Shown here in pieces: positions 16,863 through 26,173 of a DNA stretch of 50,771 nucleotides (within the stretch, counting starts at the first letter, position 1; the number at the start of each line of letters is the position of its first letter). The position numbers and the translations under genes were made by a program. Below the pieces are notes generated by a model, which worked only from the letters and a program-made list of their open reading frames with translations, was not told where the DNA came from and made no database searches. The stretch comes from Alloprevotella sp. OH1205_COT-284 (GTDB lineage: Bacteria; Bacteroidota; Bacteroidia; Bacteroidales; Bacteroidaceae), in contig NZ_RQYI01000016.1 of the NCBI RefSeq assembly GCF_003859795.1, forward strand, positions 1 through 50,771, in the 5' to 3' direction.

Positions 16863-18026
16863 TCAGGCTTCGTCGGCTTGTTTCAGGCGGCGCGCAATTT
16901 CGTCGGCAGCGTGTCGGGGTGCGCCGGTTTGTCCGAGGCGGTGTCGGAGCAAGGCGTAGCCGCGCAGTTGGTCGTCGCGTTCGGGCGAGTCGTCGGTCAG
17001 CAGTGGTGCGAGTCGTCGGGCGATGTGTGTGGGGTGCATGTCGGCGGCGATGAGTTCGGGCACCACTTCGCGGTCGGCGATGAGATTGACCAAGGAGATG
17101 AAGCGGCATTTGAGGAAGTAGGGGCGCAGGAGATTGACGAGGCGTCCGCCGCGCAGGTGGTAGCACACGATTTGGGGCACGCCGAAGAGGGCGGTTTCGA
17201 GGGTGGCGGTGCCGCTTGTGACGAGGGCGGCGTGTGCGTGTGCGAGGAGGGGGAAGGTGGCGTCGCGCAGGAGCACGGCGGGCGTTTGGTGCAGGTGTGG
17301 GGCGTAGGTTTCGGGGGCGGTGCCGGGTGCGGCGGCCACGGCGATTTGGCAGCGTCCGTCGGGGTCGGCAAGGCGCACGGCGCGCAGCATCGGGGGGAGG
17401 TTGGCGGCGATTTCCGACCGTCGCGAACCGGCCAGCAGGGCTACGATCGGGCGTGAGGGGTCGAGCCGGTGGGCATGGCAGAAGTCTGTGCGCGAGGGGG
17501 GCGGTGTGGCAAGAAAGGCCTCGACTTCGTCGAAAGAGGGGTTGCCCACGTAGGATACGGGGTAGTGGTGGCGGTGTTCAAAATATTCGGTTTCAAAGGG
17601 CAGAATGGAGAGCACGCGATCGACGTTGTCGCGAATGGCGTCGATGCGCCCTTCCTTCCATGCCCATATTTTTGGGGCGATGTAGTAGAACACGGGGCAG
17701 ATGTTGTGGCGTTTGACCCAACGGGCGATGCGGAGATTGAAACCGGGGTAGTCTACCAAAATCACGCACGTCGGCCGCCACTCCTCAATGGCGCGCCGGC
17801 ATTCGGCCATGCCTCGGAGAATGTCGGGCAGATGGAGAGCCACCTGCACGAAGCCCATGAAAGCCAGCGAGCGGTAGTGGCGCAGGAGTGTCATGCCCTC
17901 GGCGGCCATGAGGTCGCCCCCGAAACCTCGAAATTCGGCTTCGGGATCGTTTTGGCGCAGGGCGCGGATAAGTAGGGAGGCGTGGAGGTCGCCGGAGGCT
18001 TCGCCGGCTATGATGAAATAGCGCAT
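16863..18026 (-). CDS. lpxB: Lipid-A-disaccharide synthase
   Basis: A 387-residue glycosyltransferase (GT19) joining UDP-diacylglucosamine and lipid X into the lipid A disaccharide at the inner membrane. It opens with MRYFIIAGEASGDLHASLLIRAL, the signature GEASGD, followed by FRGFGGDLMAAEGM, LVDYPGFNLRIA, FYYIAPKIWAWKEGRID, LPFETEYF, YVGNPSFDEV, LLAGSRRSEI and the sugar-nucleotide binding SGTATLETALFGVPQIVCY. The start at 18026 gives the conserved N terminus. It follows surE by 43 bases; the surE-lpxB pair is common in Bacteroidetes. Confidence 0.95.
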   Translation of the reverse strand: MRYFIIAGEASGDLHASLLIRALRQNDPEAEFRGFGGDLMAAEGMTLLRHYRSLAFMGFVQVALHLPDILRGMAECRRAIEEWRPTCVILVDYPGFNLRIARWVKRHNICPVFYYIAPKIWAWKEGRIDAIRDNVDRVLSILPFETEYFEHRHHYPVSYVGNPSFDEVEAFLATPPPSRTDFCHAHRLDPSRPIVALLAGSRRSEIAANLPPMLRAVRLADPDGRCQIAVAAAPGTAPETYAPHLHQTPAVLLRDATFPLLAHAHAALVTSGTATLETALFGVPQIVCYHLRGGRLVNLLRPYFLKCRFISLVNLIADREVVPELIAADMHPTHIARRLAPLLTDDSPERDDQLRGYALLRHRLGQTGAPRHAADEIARRLKQADEA

Positions 18027-18069
18027 GGGATTGGAGGATGAAAGACGGAGGTTCGGTGGCGCAAGAGGG

Positions 18070-18891
18070 TCATGCTTCTTCGGTCGTCGGAGTGTCGGTA
18101 TCGAGAGCAGGAGGTGTCCATGTGTCGAGCAGTCCGTAGTGGGTGACGTCGAGTGTTTGCGGCGTGATGGCGATGTATCCGTCGGCCAGTGCACGGCGGT
18201 CGGTGTCGGGAGCGTCGGGTTCGAGTTCCACGGGGGTTCCCGTGAGCCAGTAATAGGGAGTGCGCGTGACGGGTCGGTGTTGTTCTACCAACTCTTCCGT
18301 CCAGCGCGAGCGCGCCATGCGACACATGCGTATGCCCTTAAAGGCTTTGGCCAAGGGGAAGTTCACGTTGAGCGTGGTGAAGGGCGGCAGTCCTTCGGCC
18401 AACACTTTGCGTACGATCTGTTGAATGGGGGCGATGCAAGGGGTGAAGTCGGCTCGCGAGTGGTGGTCGCAGAGCGAAAAACCGATGCCCGGCACACCTT
18501 GGTGTGCTCCTTCGAAGGCCGCACCCATCGTGCCGGAATAGAAGGTGTTTACGCTCGAATTGTCGCCGTGATTGATGCCCGATACCACCAAGTCGGGGCG
18601 ACGTCCGAGGCGCGGTGCGAGAATGTTGAAGGCCAGTTTCACGCAATCCACCGGACTGCCCGAACAGGCATATAATTCCAGACTGCCGCGTCCGTCGTCG
18701 GCCGTTTCGGAGCAAACAAGGTGGTTGTAGATGGGAGAAACAGAGGTGATGGCGCATCCGAAGCCCGATCGTCCGCCGTCGGGAGCCACCACGAGCAGGT
18801 CGGCCACGGGGCGCAGTGCCTCAATCAGTGCGCGGATGCCCCCGGCTTGATAGCCGTCGTCGTTGGAAATGAGAATGAGAGGTTTCGACAT
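18070..18891 (-). CDS. surE: 5'/3'-nucleotidase SurE
   Basis: A 273-residue metal-dependent nucleotidase. The N terminus PLILISNDDGYQAGGIRAL has the metal-binding NDDG; VVAPDGGRSGFGCAIT, SGSPVDCVKLAF, PDLVVSGINHGDNSS...YSGTMGAAFEGAHQGVPGIGFS are standard SurE blocks. It dephosphorylates nucleoside monophosphates and has been linked to stationary-phase survival. The last 25 residues are an acidic, Thr-rich tail. It is followed by lpxB in the same direction and starts 70 bases after the stop of the permease gene. Confidence 0.95.
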   Translation of the reverse strand: MSKPLILISNDDGYQAGGIRALIEALRPVADLLVVAPDGGRSGFGCAITSVSPIYNHLVCSETADDGRGSLELYACSGSPVDCVKLAFNILAPRLGRRPDLVVSGINHGDNSSVNTFYSGTMGAAFEGAHQGVPGIGFSLCDHHSRADFTPCIAPIQQIVRKVLAEGLPPFTTLNVNFPLAKAFKGIRMCRMARSRWTEELVEQHRPVTRTPYYWLTGTPVELEPDAPDTDRRALADGYIAITPQTLDVTHYGLLDTWTPPALDTDTPTTEEA

Positions 18892-18961
18892 GTTTGTGAA
18901 ATATGTGATATTATAATCGTAAAAGAGAAAAAGACGTCGTCGCTCCGATGTTAGGGAACGA

Positions 18962-19957
18962 TCAACGCCTCTTCAAAATGAGTAGCAAAACGATGGGCGC
19001 GCCCACCAGCGGCGTGATGGCGTTGAGGGGAAGTATGCCGCGCTCACCCGGCAGCAGGCTTACCAAAAGACAGAAGAGCGTGGTGGCTCCTCCCAAGGCA
19101 AGGCTCGCCGGAAGGAGCAGGCGGTGGGTGGCGGTTCGGATGAGCAGGCGTGCCATGTGTGGAGCGGCCAAACCGATGAAGGCGATCGGGCCGCAAAGGG
19201 CGGTGACGGCGGCCGACAGCCAGCCCACAATCAGCAGGAGCGTGAGGCGCGTGCGTCTCACGTCGATGCCCATCGAGCGAGCATGGTCGTCGCCCAACAG
19301 CAGAGTGTCAAGGGGTTTGGCAAACAGCAGTGCGGCCGGCAGTGGCGGAAGGATTGCGGCGGCATAGAGACCGATCCGTTCCGCACCTACCGACGAGAAG
19401 TCGCCCATGCCCCACAGCGCGTAGGAACGCACCCCTTCGGCCGTGGCAAAGAAGTTGAGCAGCGATATGGCCGACGAGGTGATGAAAGAGAGCATCACGC
19501 CCACGATGAGCAACCGTATGCTTCCCCCCACCCGATGAGCAGCCGCCACAAGCAACACCAATGCCGCGCCCGCTCCGACAAAGGAGGCACTCATCGTCAG
19601 AGCAAAGCCCGAAAGGGTGGCCGCTCCGATGCCCACTGCTCCGCCAAAGAGCAGAATCGCGACGGCCGCCCCCAATCCTGCGCCGGCGGTGACGCCCAAC
19701 AGCGAGGGATCGGCCAGCGGATTGCGAAAGAGGGTTTGCATGATCAGTCCGCCGCCACCGAGTGCCGCTCCCGACAGCAGGGCGGTGAGCATCTGCGGCA
19801 GGCGGTGGCGACACACGATGAAATACACTGCCTCGTCGGTCTGCCGCCCGAGTAGTGCGTGCCACACTTCGCTCCAAGACAGCGAAACGCTTCCCACCGT
19901 CAAGTCGGCGAAGGCAAGCAACAGTACGAGAAGCATCAGCAGGAGGAGGCGGAGCAT
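18962..19957 (-). CDS. FecCD/BtuC-type ABC transporter permease
   Basis: A 331-residue inner-membrane protein with about ten hydrophobic segments. Family motifs are RLPQMLTALLSGAALGGGGLIMQTLFRNPLADPSLLGVTAGAG near the start and GPIAFIGLAAPHMARLL (the ATPase-contact region) near the end, finishing in PLVGAPIVLLLILKRR. Such permeases import iron-siderophore, heme or cobalamin with a periplasmic binding protein. The preceding gene encodes that binding lipoprotein. No ATP-binding subunit follows: surE is next, on the same strand. The ATPase must be encoded elsewhere or be shared. The substrate cannot be told. Confidence 0.93.
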   Translation of the reverse strand: MLRLLLLMLLVLLLAFADLTVGSVSLSWSEVWHALLGRQTDEAVYFIVCRHRLPQMLTALLSGAALGGGGLIMQTLFRNPLADPSLLGVTAGAGLGAAVAILLFGGAVGIGAATLSGFALTMSASFVGAGAALVLLVAAAHRVGGSIRLLIVGVMLSFITSSAISLLNFFATAEGVRSYALWGMGDFSSVGAERIGLYAAAILPPLPAALLFAKPLDTLLLGDDHARSMGIDVRRTRLTLLLIVGWLSAAVTALCGPIAFIGLAAPHMARLLIRTATHRLLLPASLALGGATTLFCLLVSLLPGERGILPLNAITPLVGAPIVLLLILKRR

Positions 19958-19999
19958 GAGGCAGAACGGTAAGAACGAAAATCGGATGAAACAACCGCC

Positions 20000-21088
20000 C
20001 TATCGCAGCGGAAAGAAATAGCGCGGCCGATGAGCAGGCAGAAGTTCGGGGTGGAGCATCGCCACCCATTCGGCGAGCAGGATCGAGGGTGAAAAGGGGA
20101 GGTCTTCGTAGTAGGGCACGGCGAGCGTGTTGCAACCAAACACCCTCCGCTCCCGATAGGGGCGAAAGGCTTCGCAGGCCGCGTTGTCGGTGAGTAGCGA
20201 GGCGTAGGTCAAGTTGGCCGAAGCACCATATTTGATGACCCAAACGTCGGCCGATCTTGCCGTGGCCAACACGCTTTCGAGGCTGAGGGCGACGCTGCCG
20301 GATCGGGCATGGTGGGCAAACAGATAGTGCGCGCCGGCATCAGCATATAGTACGGCGAGATAGCTCTTGCCGCCCGGCACGTGCCATGCCGCCCCCTCTT
20401 TTCGGTCTACCATCAGCGTCGGGCGGTTTCGTGCGCCGTCGGCCACCTTTCGGCGGAGGTCGAGATAAGCCTTTTCTTCCGCACTAAAAAGACTGTCGGC
20501 ACGCTCCTCGCATCCCCACAGCATGCCGTAGAAACGCATCCATTCGGCGCGGCCGAGGGGCGTTCCTTCCATGTAGTCGGCACATTCCACGATGGGGATG
20601 TTCAACCGCGCGAGGCTGCCGTGTCCGGCATTTTCAAAGGGCGACACCAGCAGAGCGTCCACGCTGTCGGCTGCAATGCGCTCCACGTCGGGCTGCATGC
20701 CGCTGCCGTAGTCGGTCAAGGCGAGGGTGCGCACGGCCGGGCTGATCACGTAGCCCCCGTCGCAGATACCGGCCAACCGGTGTTCGGCTTGCAGTCTGAC
20801 GGCCAAGGCGGCGTGCACGCTGCTTTGCGAGAGAGTGCGGCGCAGCGGTGTGCGAATCAGCGTGCCCTCCGGCAGCGGCGATGGCAAGGGGGCATCGTGG
20901 GGCACGAGGACGTAGCGTTGCAACACGCGCGTCGTGTCCCACGGATTGCGCACCGTGACCACGGAGTGATCGTCGCCGCGCCCGATGTGGAGAAGGGTGG
21001 CGTGGCGCAAACGGCCGCCCTCGACGGCGTCGGGAGCGGCGCAACCCGCGAGGGCGAGCAGCAGGAGGAGAAAAAATGGGAGTTTCAT
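20000..21088 (-). CDS. ABC transporter substrate-binding lipoprotein (FepB/BtuF type)
   Basis: A 362-residue lipoprotein: signal MKLPFFLLLLLALAGC with lipid-attached Cys16, then the two-lobed periplasmic binding fold of metal-chelate importers. Segments include VVTVRNPWDTTRVLQRYVLVPHD, GICDGGYVISPAVRTLALTDYG, ERIAADSVDALLVSPFENAG, IVECADYMEGTPLGRAEWMRFYGML and LPAHRPRYFFPL. This arrangement is typical of Bacteroidetes iron-chelate/cobalamin binding proteins. Its start overlaps the asparaginase stop by 4 bases (ATGA), suggesting coupled translation, and the permease follows after 42 bases. Confidence 0.88.
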   Translation of the reverse strand: MKLPFFLLLLLALAGCAAPDAVEGGRLRHATLLHIGRGDDHSVVTVRNPWDTTRVLQRYVLVPHDAPLPSPLPEGTLIRTPLRRTLSQSSVHAALAVRLQAEHRLAGICDGGYVISPAVRTLALTDYGSGMQPDVERIAADSVDALLVSPFENAGHGSLARLNIPIVECADYMEGTPLGRAEWMRFYGMLWGCEERADSLFSAEEKAYLDLRRKVADGARNRPTLMVDRKEGAAWHVPGGKSYLAVLYADAGAHYLFAHHARSGSVALSLESVLATARSADVWVIKYGASANLTYASLLTDNAACEAFRPYRERRVFGCNTLAVPYYEDLPFSPSILLAEWVAMLHPELLPAHRPRYFFPLR

Positions 21089-22125
21089 GAAGAAGGCAGG
21101 GTGGCTTCGCCGGCAATCGAGGTATTCATCAGTTGTTGGATGCGTTCGGCCGAATAGTTGTGACCGAGCAAAAACATCAGTTTCGTCACGACGCATTCGA
21201 GCGTCATGTCGTGTCCGTTGATCACGCCGGCCTCGATGAGTTGCAGCGAACTTTCGTAGCGTCCCATCTCTACCGCGCCGAGCGAACACTGTGTGGTGTT
21301 TACGATCACCACTCCCCGTCGGCTGAGGGCTTTGAGCCGCTCGAAGAGCCACGGCTTTTGCGGAGCGTTGCCCGCGCCGTAGGTTTTGAGGATCAGTCCG
21401 CGCAGCGAGGGGAGCGACAACACGCTCTCCACCACCTCCTCCCGAATGCCGGGAAAGAGCGTGAGGATCATCACGTGATTGTCGAGCAGATAGTGTGGGC
21501 GGAAAGGCAGGCTCGGATCGCGGCGCAGGATGAAGGGCTCTTCAAACTTGATGTGTATGCCGGCGTGTGCCAGCGAGTGGTAGTTGTGCGATCGAAAAGC
21601 GTTGAAGCCCTCGGAGTTGATTTTGGTGGTGCGATTGCCGCGCATCAGTCTGTTTTCAAAAAAGATGCACACCTCCGGCACCATCGGCCGCCCGTCGGGA
21701 TGTTGTGCGGCAGCCACTTCGATGCTTGTCAATAGATTTTCTTTTCCGTCGGTGCGGAGCTGTCCGATAGGGAGTTGGCTGCCGGTGATGATCACGGGTT
21801 TTCCGAGATTTTCAAGCATGAAGCTCAGTGCCGATGCCGTGAAAGCCATGGTGTCCGTGCCGTGCAGAAGCACGAAACCATCGTAGCGGTCGTAGTTTTC
21901 GGCGATGATTTCCACCATTCGCGCCCAGTATTTCGGCTCCATGTCCGAGGAGTCTATGGGCTTCCCGAAGGTGAGGGCGTCGATCCGATAGTGGAACCTT
22001 TGCAACTCGGGCACGCAGTTGCTGACGTGTTCCCAGTCGAAGGTTTCGAGTGCCCCCGTTGCCGGGTTGGCCATCATGCCGATCGTACCGCCGGTGTAGA
22101 TGATGAGGATGCGTGGTGAGGTCAT
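21085..22125 (-). CDS. ansA: Type I L-asparaginase
   Basis: A 346-residue asparaginase hydrolysing asparagine to aspartate and ammonia. The first catalytic threonine lies in ILIIYTGGTIGMM, the second in FVLLHGTDTMAFTASALSFM; the lysine partner follows in GQLRTDGKENLLTSIEVAA. There is no signal peptide, so it is cytoplasmic and type I-like. It is the first gene of an apparent three-gene operon with a binding lipoprotein and a permease, an unexpected but frequent pairing in Bacteroidetes. A TATTTTTG element lies 25 bases upstream. Confidence 0.94.
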   Translation of the reverse strand: MTSPRILIIYTGGTIGMMANPATGALETFDWEHVSNCVPELQRFHYRIDALTFGKPIDSSDMEPKYWARMVEIIAENYDRYDGFVLLHGTDTMAFTASALSFMLENLGKPVIITGSQLPIGQLRTDGKENLLTSIEVAAAQHPDGRPMVPEVCIFFENRLMRGNRTTKINSEGFNAFRSHNYHSLAHAGIHIKFEEPFILRRDPSLPFRPHYLLDNHVMILTLFPGIREEVVESVLSLPSLRGLILKTYGAGNAPQKPWLFERLKALSRRGVVIVNTTQCSLGAVEMGRYESSLQLIEAGVINGHDMTLECVVTKLMFLLGHNYSAERIQQLMNTSIAGEATLPSS

Positions 22126-22150
22126 GAGCGAAGATTAGGCTGCAAACTTA

Positions 22151-22158
22151 CAAAAATA
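22151..22158 (-). promoter_or_regulatory. -7 element of the asparaginase operon
   Basis: Minus-strand TATTTTTG (TAnnTTTG), 25 bases before the ansA ATG, with a GTTG 17 bases further upstream. Confidence 0.55.
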
Positions 22159-22220
22159 TTGCGGGATAGCCTCTTCAACGCGCCGAAAGTGGCATCGCGA
22201 CTCAGAATATGGTCGAAACT

Positions 22221-22251
22221 TTTGTAAACATGTAAAAATATCGTAACTTTG
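22221..22251 (+). promoter_or_regulatory. Promoter of the wzc-hflX transcript
   Basis: TTTG (22221-22224), a 19-base spacer and TAACTTTG (22244-22251) give an exact consensus. This places the transcript start near 22258 and makes a wzc start codon at 22249 impossible. Confidence 0.8.
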
Positions 22252-22332
22252 TGGCCATATTTTCATTCCGCTTTCTGCCGCCTTCTTTTCCGACCAAGGC
22301 CGACCGAGCCGGTTTTAACCAATCGCCCCATC

Positions 22333-24768
22333 GTGATACAATCTTCTTCCTCACATCCCGACTATCCCCATTTGCCCTCTGATTCAGATACCAACATACT
22401 CCCCGTCCTTTTGAAGTGCTGGGGCATTTTTCGACGTTATTGGTATTGGTTCGCCCTTTCCACGGTGTTGAGCCTGATAGCCGGCTACGTCTATCAGCAA
22501 ATGCAAGATCGTGTTTACAGCGGCGAAGCCGTGATTTTGATCGACTCCTCTTCCGACTCCTCTCACGGCGGCATGCGGAGTCGTTCCAAAAACTCGCTCA
22601 ACACCCTCATGCAACTCAACGGCATCAACGTGGGCGACAATCTTGAAAACGAACTCTTCATTCTCTCCTCTTTGCGGCTGATGAAACAAGTCGTCGCCAC
22701 CCTTGGCCTCGAAGTGGACTACACCTGCCGCGAGGGATTGCACAACGTTGCGCTCTATCGCGACCGCCCGTTTACCGTGCATTTCGACCGCCCCTCCAAG
22801 CGATACACCCGGATGGAAGCCGTGATCAACCCCGACAACACCGTGACTCTCACCGATTTCGAGGGCATTCGCGGACTCTCTTCCGAGCAGGAAAACCTCA
22901 AACTAAAAGTGCCTTTCGGCGTGAAGACCAAAACCCCCATTGGCACGCTCACCCTCTACAAAGAAACGCCTTTCCGACGCTTCCCCAAGGGCACGCCCAT
23001 CGTCGTACACCACTATTCCAACGAGATAGCGGCACGCATCTATAAAAAGGCACTCACCGCCGCCGAATACAGCAAGGAGAGTTCGCTCCTCCTGCTCACC
23101 TGCACCGACATCAACAAGCATCGAGCCGAAGACGTGCTCAACGAAGTCTGCAATATCTACAAAAAAGACATCGTAGACAACAAAAATCGCGTTGCCCAAC
23201 GCACCGCAGAGTTCATTGACGAACGCCTCACCCTCATCAGCCGCGAATTGTCGGACGTAGAGCATCGTTTGGCCACCTTCAAGCAAAACAACAGCATCGT
23301 CGATCTCACCGCCACCGCCACCGCCATGACGCAGCAGTCGATACAAGCCCGGCAAAAAACCATTGAGCTTGAAACCGAACTCTCCGTTGCCTCTTTCCTT
23401 GCCGACCACCTCCGATCCTCCGGCAAGGGCAAAGAGGTCATTCCCGCCGTCGCCGGCTTTACCAACGCCGCACTCGCACAGCAGATCACCGAATACAACC
23501 GCCTCGTCCTCACCCGCAATCGCTACGCCGTCAATTCCAACGACGACACCCCCGCCGTGCGCGATCTCGACCGACAGCTCGAAGCCCTGCGCAGTGCCAT
23601 CAACACTTCGCTCGCCAACCACGTCAAGAGCATCGAACTCGAACTCCGTGCCGCCCGCTCCACACAGTCGCGATTCGACGGGCAGGCCGGTGCCATTCCC
23701 GTCAAGGAGCGCGAAGCCCTTGACATCGTGCGCCAGCAAAACCTCAAAGAAGCCCTCTACACCTTCTTGCTCAACAAGCGCGAGGAAGTCGCCCTTCAAC
23801 TCGCCATTGAGGAGGCCAACGTGCGAGTGGTCGAAGAGCCCCTCTTCGCCTCCCGACCCATTTCCCCTCGCAAGGGCATCATCATGCTCATTGCCCTCCT
23901 GCTCGGCATTCTGATTCCCTCGTTCGCCTTCTGGCTGTTGGATTTGTTCGACCACACCGTTTCCGGTCGCCAAGACGTGGAGAACGCCCTCGACATCCCC
24001 ATTGTCGGCGAACTGCCCCATGTCAAGAAAACCACCGACCAAACGCTGGTCTACGACGTCGATACCGACCAAAACAGCCCCTCGGCCGAAGCTTTCCGTC
24101 TTTTGCGCTACGGGCTTCACTTCATGAACCGCACGGCCAAGGTCTTCCTCATCACCTCCGCCTCCCCCGGTCAGGGCAAGAGTTTTGTGAGTCGCAATTT
24201 GGCCGTTGCCCTCTCCATGACGGGCAAGAAGGTGCTGCTTGTCGATACCGACGTGCGCAAGCAAAACCTCACCGCCGGCTTCACCAACGGCAGAAAGAAG
24301 GGACTGACCGAATACCTTATCGGCGACAGCGAAGCCCCGCACGACATCATTCACACCGACGGCGTTTGCAAAGGCGTCGATTTCCTGCCCGCAGGCACTA
24401 TACCCCCCAACGTCAGCGAATTGCTCATGAGCGAACGCTTCGAGCAAATGATCGCCACCCTTCGCCAACACTACGACTTCATTCTGCTCGACACCACCCC
24501 CTGTTTCGCCGTGGCCGATGCCGGCATCGTGTCGCGCGTGGCCGAAGTCACCCTCTTTGTCATGCGTGTCGGTGTGCAGAGCAAACACGGTCTGCCCGCC
24601 GTTGCGGAGCTTTATCGCTCGCGCAAAATCGGCAACATCTGTCTCGTTATCAACGATTGCGACATCAAAGCCCGCACTTATGGCTATGGCTACGGCTATG
24701 GCTATGGTTACGGCTACGGCAACAACCTCGACGAGACGGCCTCGCGCAAATGGTGGCAACTTTGGTGA
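22333..24768 (+). CDS. Wzc-type polysaccharide co-polymerase/tyrosine autokinase
   Basis: About 811 residues. The N-terminal Wzz domain follows a first membrane segment (YWYWFALSTVLSLIAGYVYQQM); long coiled-coil helices come next; a second membrane segment (IIMLIALLLGILIPSFAFWLL) leads to a cytoplasmic BY-kinase domain with Walker A ASPGQGKSFVSRNLA (about 610-624) and Walker A' VLLVDTDVRK. The tail is a run of YG dipeptides (about 783-796), the tyrosine cluster that is autophosphorylated. The protein controls chain length and export of capsule or exopolysaccharide. The GTG at 22333 is chosen because the promoter's transcript starts near 22258. No Wza or polymerase gene is adjacent. Confidence 0.9.
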   Translation: MIQSSSSHPDYPHLPSDSDTNILPVLLKCWGIFRRYWYWFALSTVLSLIAGYVYQQMQDRVYSGEAVILIDSSSDSSHGGMRSRSKNSLNTLMQLNGINVGDNLENELFILSSLRLMKQVVATLGLEVDYTCREGLHNVALYRDRPFTVHFDRPSKRYTRMEAVINPDNTVTLTDFEGIRGLSSEQENLKLKVPFGVKTKTPIGTLTLYKETPFRRFPKGTPIVVHHYSNEIAARIYKKALTAAEYSKESSLLLLTCTDINKHRAEDVLNEVCNIYKKDIVDNKNRVAQRTAEFIDERLTLISRELSDVEHRLATFKQNNSIVDLTATATAMTQQSIQARQKTIELETELSVASFLADHLRSSGKGKEVIPAVAGFTNAALAQQITEYNRLVLTRNRYAVNSNDDTPAVRDLDRQLEALRSAINTSLANHVKSIELELRAARSTQSRFDGQAGAIPVKEREALDIVRQQNLKEALYTFLLNKREEVALQLAIEEANVRVVEEPLFASRPISPRKGIIMLIALLLGILIPSFAFWLLDLFDHTVSGRQDVENALDIPIVGELPHVKKTTDQTLVYDVDTDQNSPSAEAFRLLRYGLHFMNRTAKVFLITSASPGQGKSFVSRNLAVALSMTGKKVLLVDTDVRKQNLTAGFTNGRKKGLTEYLIGDSEAPHDIIHTDGVCKGVDFLPAGTIPPNVSELLMSERFEQMIATLRQHYDFILLDTTPCFAVADAGIVSRVAEVTLFVMRVGVQSKHGLPAVAELYRSRKIGNICLVINDCDIKARTYGYGYGYGYGYGYGNNLDETASRKWWQLW

Positions 24769-24817
24769 ACGACCTTGCCGCCGCATTTACACTAACGCAC
24801 TTTCCCTCACAGACGAA

Positions 24818-26173
24818 ATGAAAGAATTTATCCAGACCTCGACCAAGGCCGAGACGGCCGTGCTCGTGGCACTCATCACCAAAAACCAAAACGAACGCAA
24901 AACGGCAGAATATCTCGACGAACTCGAATTTCTCGCTGAAACCGCCGGAGCCGTCAGCGTCAAACGCTTCACACAGCGCATGGACGGTGCAAGCTCCGTG
25001 ACCTACTTGGGCAAAGGAAAACTCCAAGAAATACGCGCTTACATCGAGGAGTGCGAACGTCTCGCCGAAGAGGCCGACGAAGATCCCCTGTGGCCGGCCG
25101 ACGTCGAAAAACCGCAACCCATAGGAATGGTCATCTTCGACGACGAACTCTCGGCCAAACAGTTGCGCAATATCGAGGCCGAACTGAAAGTGAAAATCCT
25201 CGACCGCACATCCCTCATACTCGACATCTTCGCCATGCGTGCCCAAACGGCCAATGCCAAAACGCAGGTCGAACTCGCCCAATACCGCTACATGCTGCCA
25301 CGATTGCAACGACTGTGGACGCACCTCGAACGGCAAGGAGGAGGATCGGGCGGAGCCGGAGGAGGAAAAGGTGGAAGCGTCGGGCTGCGCGGCCCGGGAG
25401 AAACGCAGCTCGAAATGGACAGACGCATCATTCTCAACCGCATGTCGCTCCTCAAACAGCGATTGGCCGAAATTGATCGGCAGAAAACCACACAGCGGCA
25501 AAACCGGGGAAAAATGGTGCGCGTCGCACTCGTGGGCTACACCAACGTCGGAAAATCCACCCTCATCAATCTGCTCTCCAAAAGCGAAGTGTTTGCCGAA
25601 AACAAGCTCTTCGCCACCCTCGACACCACCGTGCGCAAGGTCATCGTCAAAAACCTCCCCTTTCTCCTTGCCGACACCGTCGGATTCATACGAAAACTCC
25701 CCACCGACCTCGTTGATTCCTTCAAGTCCACCCTCGACGAAACGCGGGAGGCCGACCTCCTCATTCATGTCATCGATGTGAGCCATCCCGATTTCGAGGA
25801 ACAAATACAAGTCGTCGATCGCACCCTCTGCGACTTGGGATGTGCCGACAAACCGCGCATCTTGCTCTTCAACAAGATCGACGCCTACACCTTCACTCCC
25901 AAATCGCCCGACGACCTCACCCCCGCCACCAAAGAAAACCTCACCCTCGAACAGCTCATGCAAACATGGATGGCGCGCACCTCCGGAGGAACGGCCGCCA
26001 ATCCCAACTCACCCACCGTGCTCGACGTCGTCTTCGTTTCCGCACGCGAGCGGCAGAACGTCGAAGCCCTCCGCGATTTGCTCTATCGCCGCGTGCGCGA
26101 ACTGCACGTGCAGAAATATCCCTACAACGACTTCCTCTTTCAAGAATACGACGCTGAGGGCGAGGCGCTTTGA
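24818..26173 (+). CDS. hflX: Ribosome-splitting GTPase HflX
   Basis: A 451-residue GTPase. The N-terminal HflX domain holds TYLGKGKLQEI, VIFDDELSAKQLRNIE and KILDRTSLILDIFAMRAQTANAKTQVELAQYRYMLPRL; a Gly-rich linker leads to GLRGPGETQLEMDRR. The G domain has GYTNVGKSTL (G1, about 239), FATLDTTVR (G2), LADTVGFI (G3), NKID (G4) and VSARE (G5). HflX splits stalled ribosomes under stress. It starts 49 bases after the wzc stop on the same strand and is likely cotranscribed. The first Met with family similarity is at 24818 (MKEFIQTSTKAETAVLVAL). Confidence 0.95.
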   Translation: MKEFIQTSTKAETAVLVALITKNQNERKTAEYLDELEFLAETAGAVSVKRFTQRMDGASSVTYLGKGKLQEIRAYIEECERLAEEADEDPLWPADVEKPQPIGMVIFDDELSAKQLRNIEAELKVKILDRTSLILDIFAMRAQTANAKTQVELAQYRYMLPRLQRLWTHLERQGGGSGGAGGGKGGSVGLRGPGETQLEMDRRIILNRMSLLKQRLAEIDRQKTTQRQNRGKMVRVALVGYTNVGKSTLINLLSKSEVFAENKLFATLDTTVRKVIVKNLPFLLADTVGFIRKLPTDLVDSFKSTLDETREADLLIHVIDVSHPDFEEQIQVVDRTLCDLGCADKPRILLFNKIDAYTFTPKSPDDLTPATKENLTLEQLMQTWMARTSGGTAANPNSPTVLDVVFVSARERQNVEALRDLLYRRVRELHVQKYPYNDFLFQEYDAEGEAL

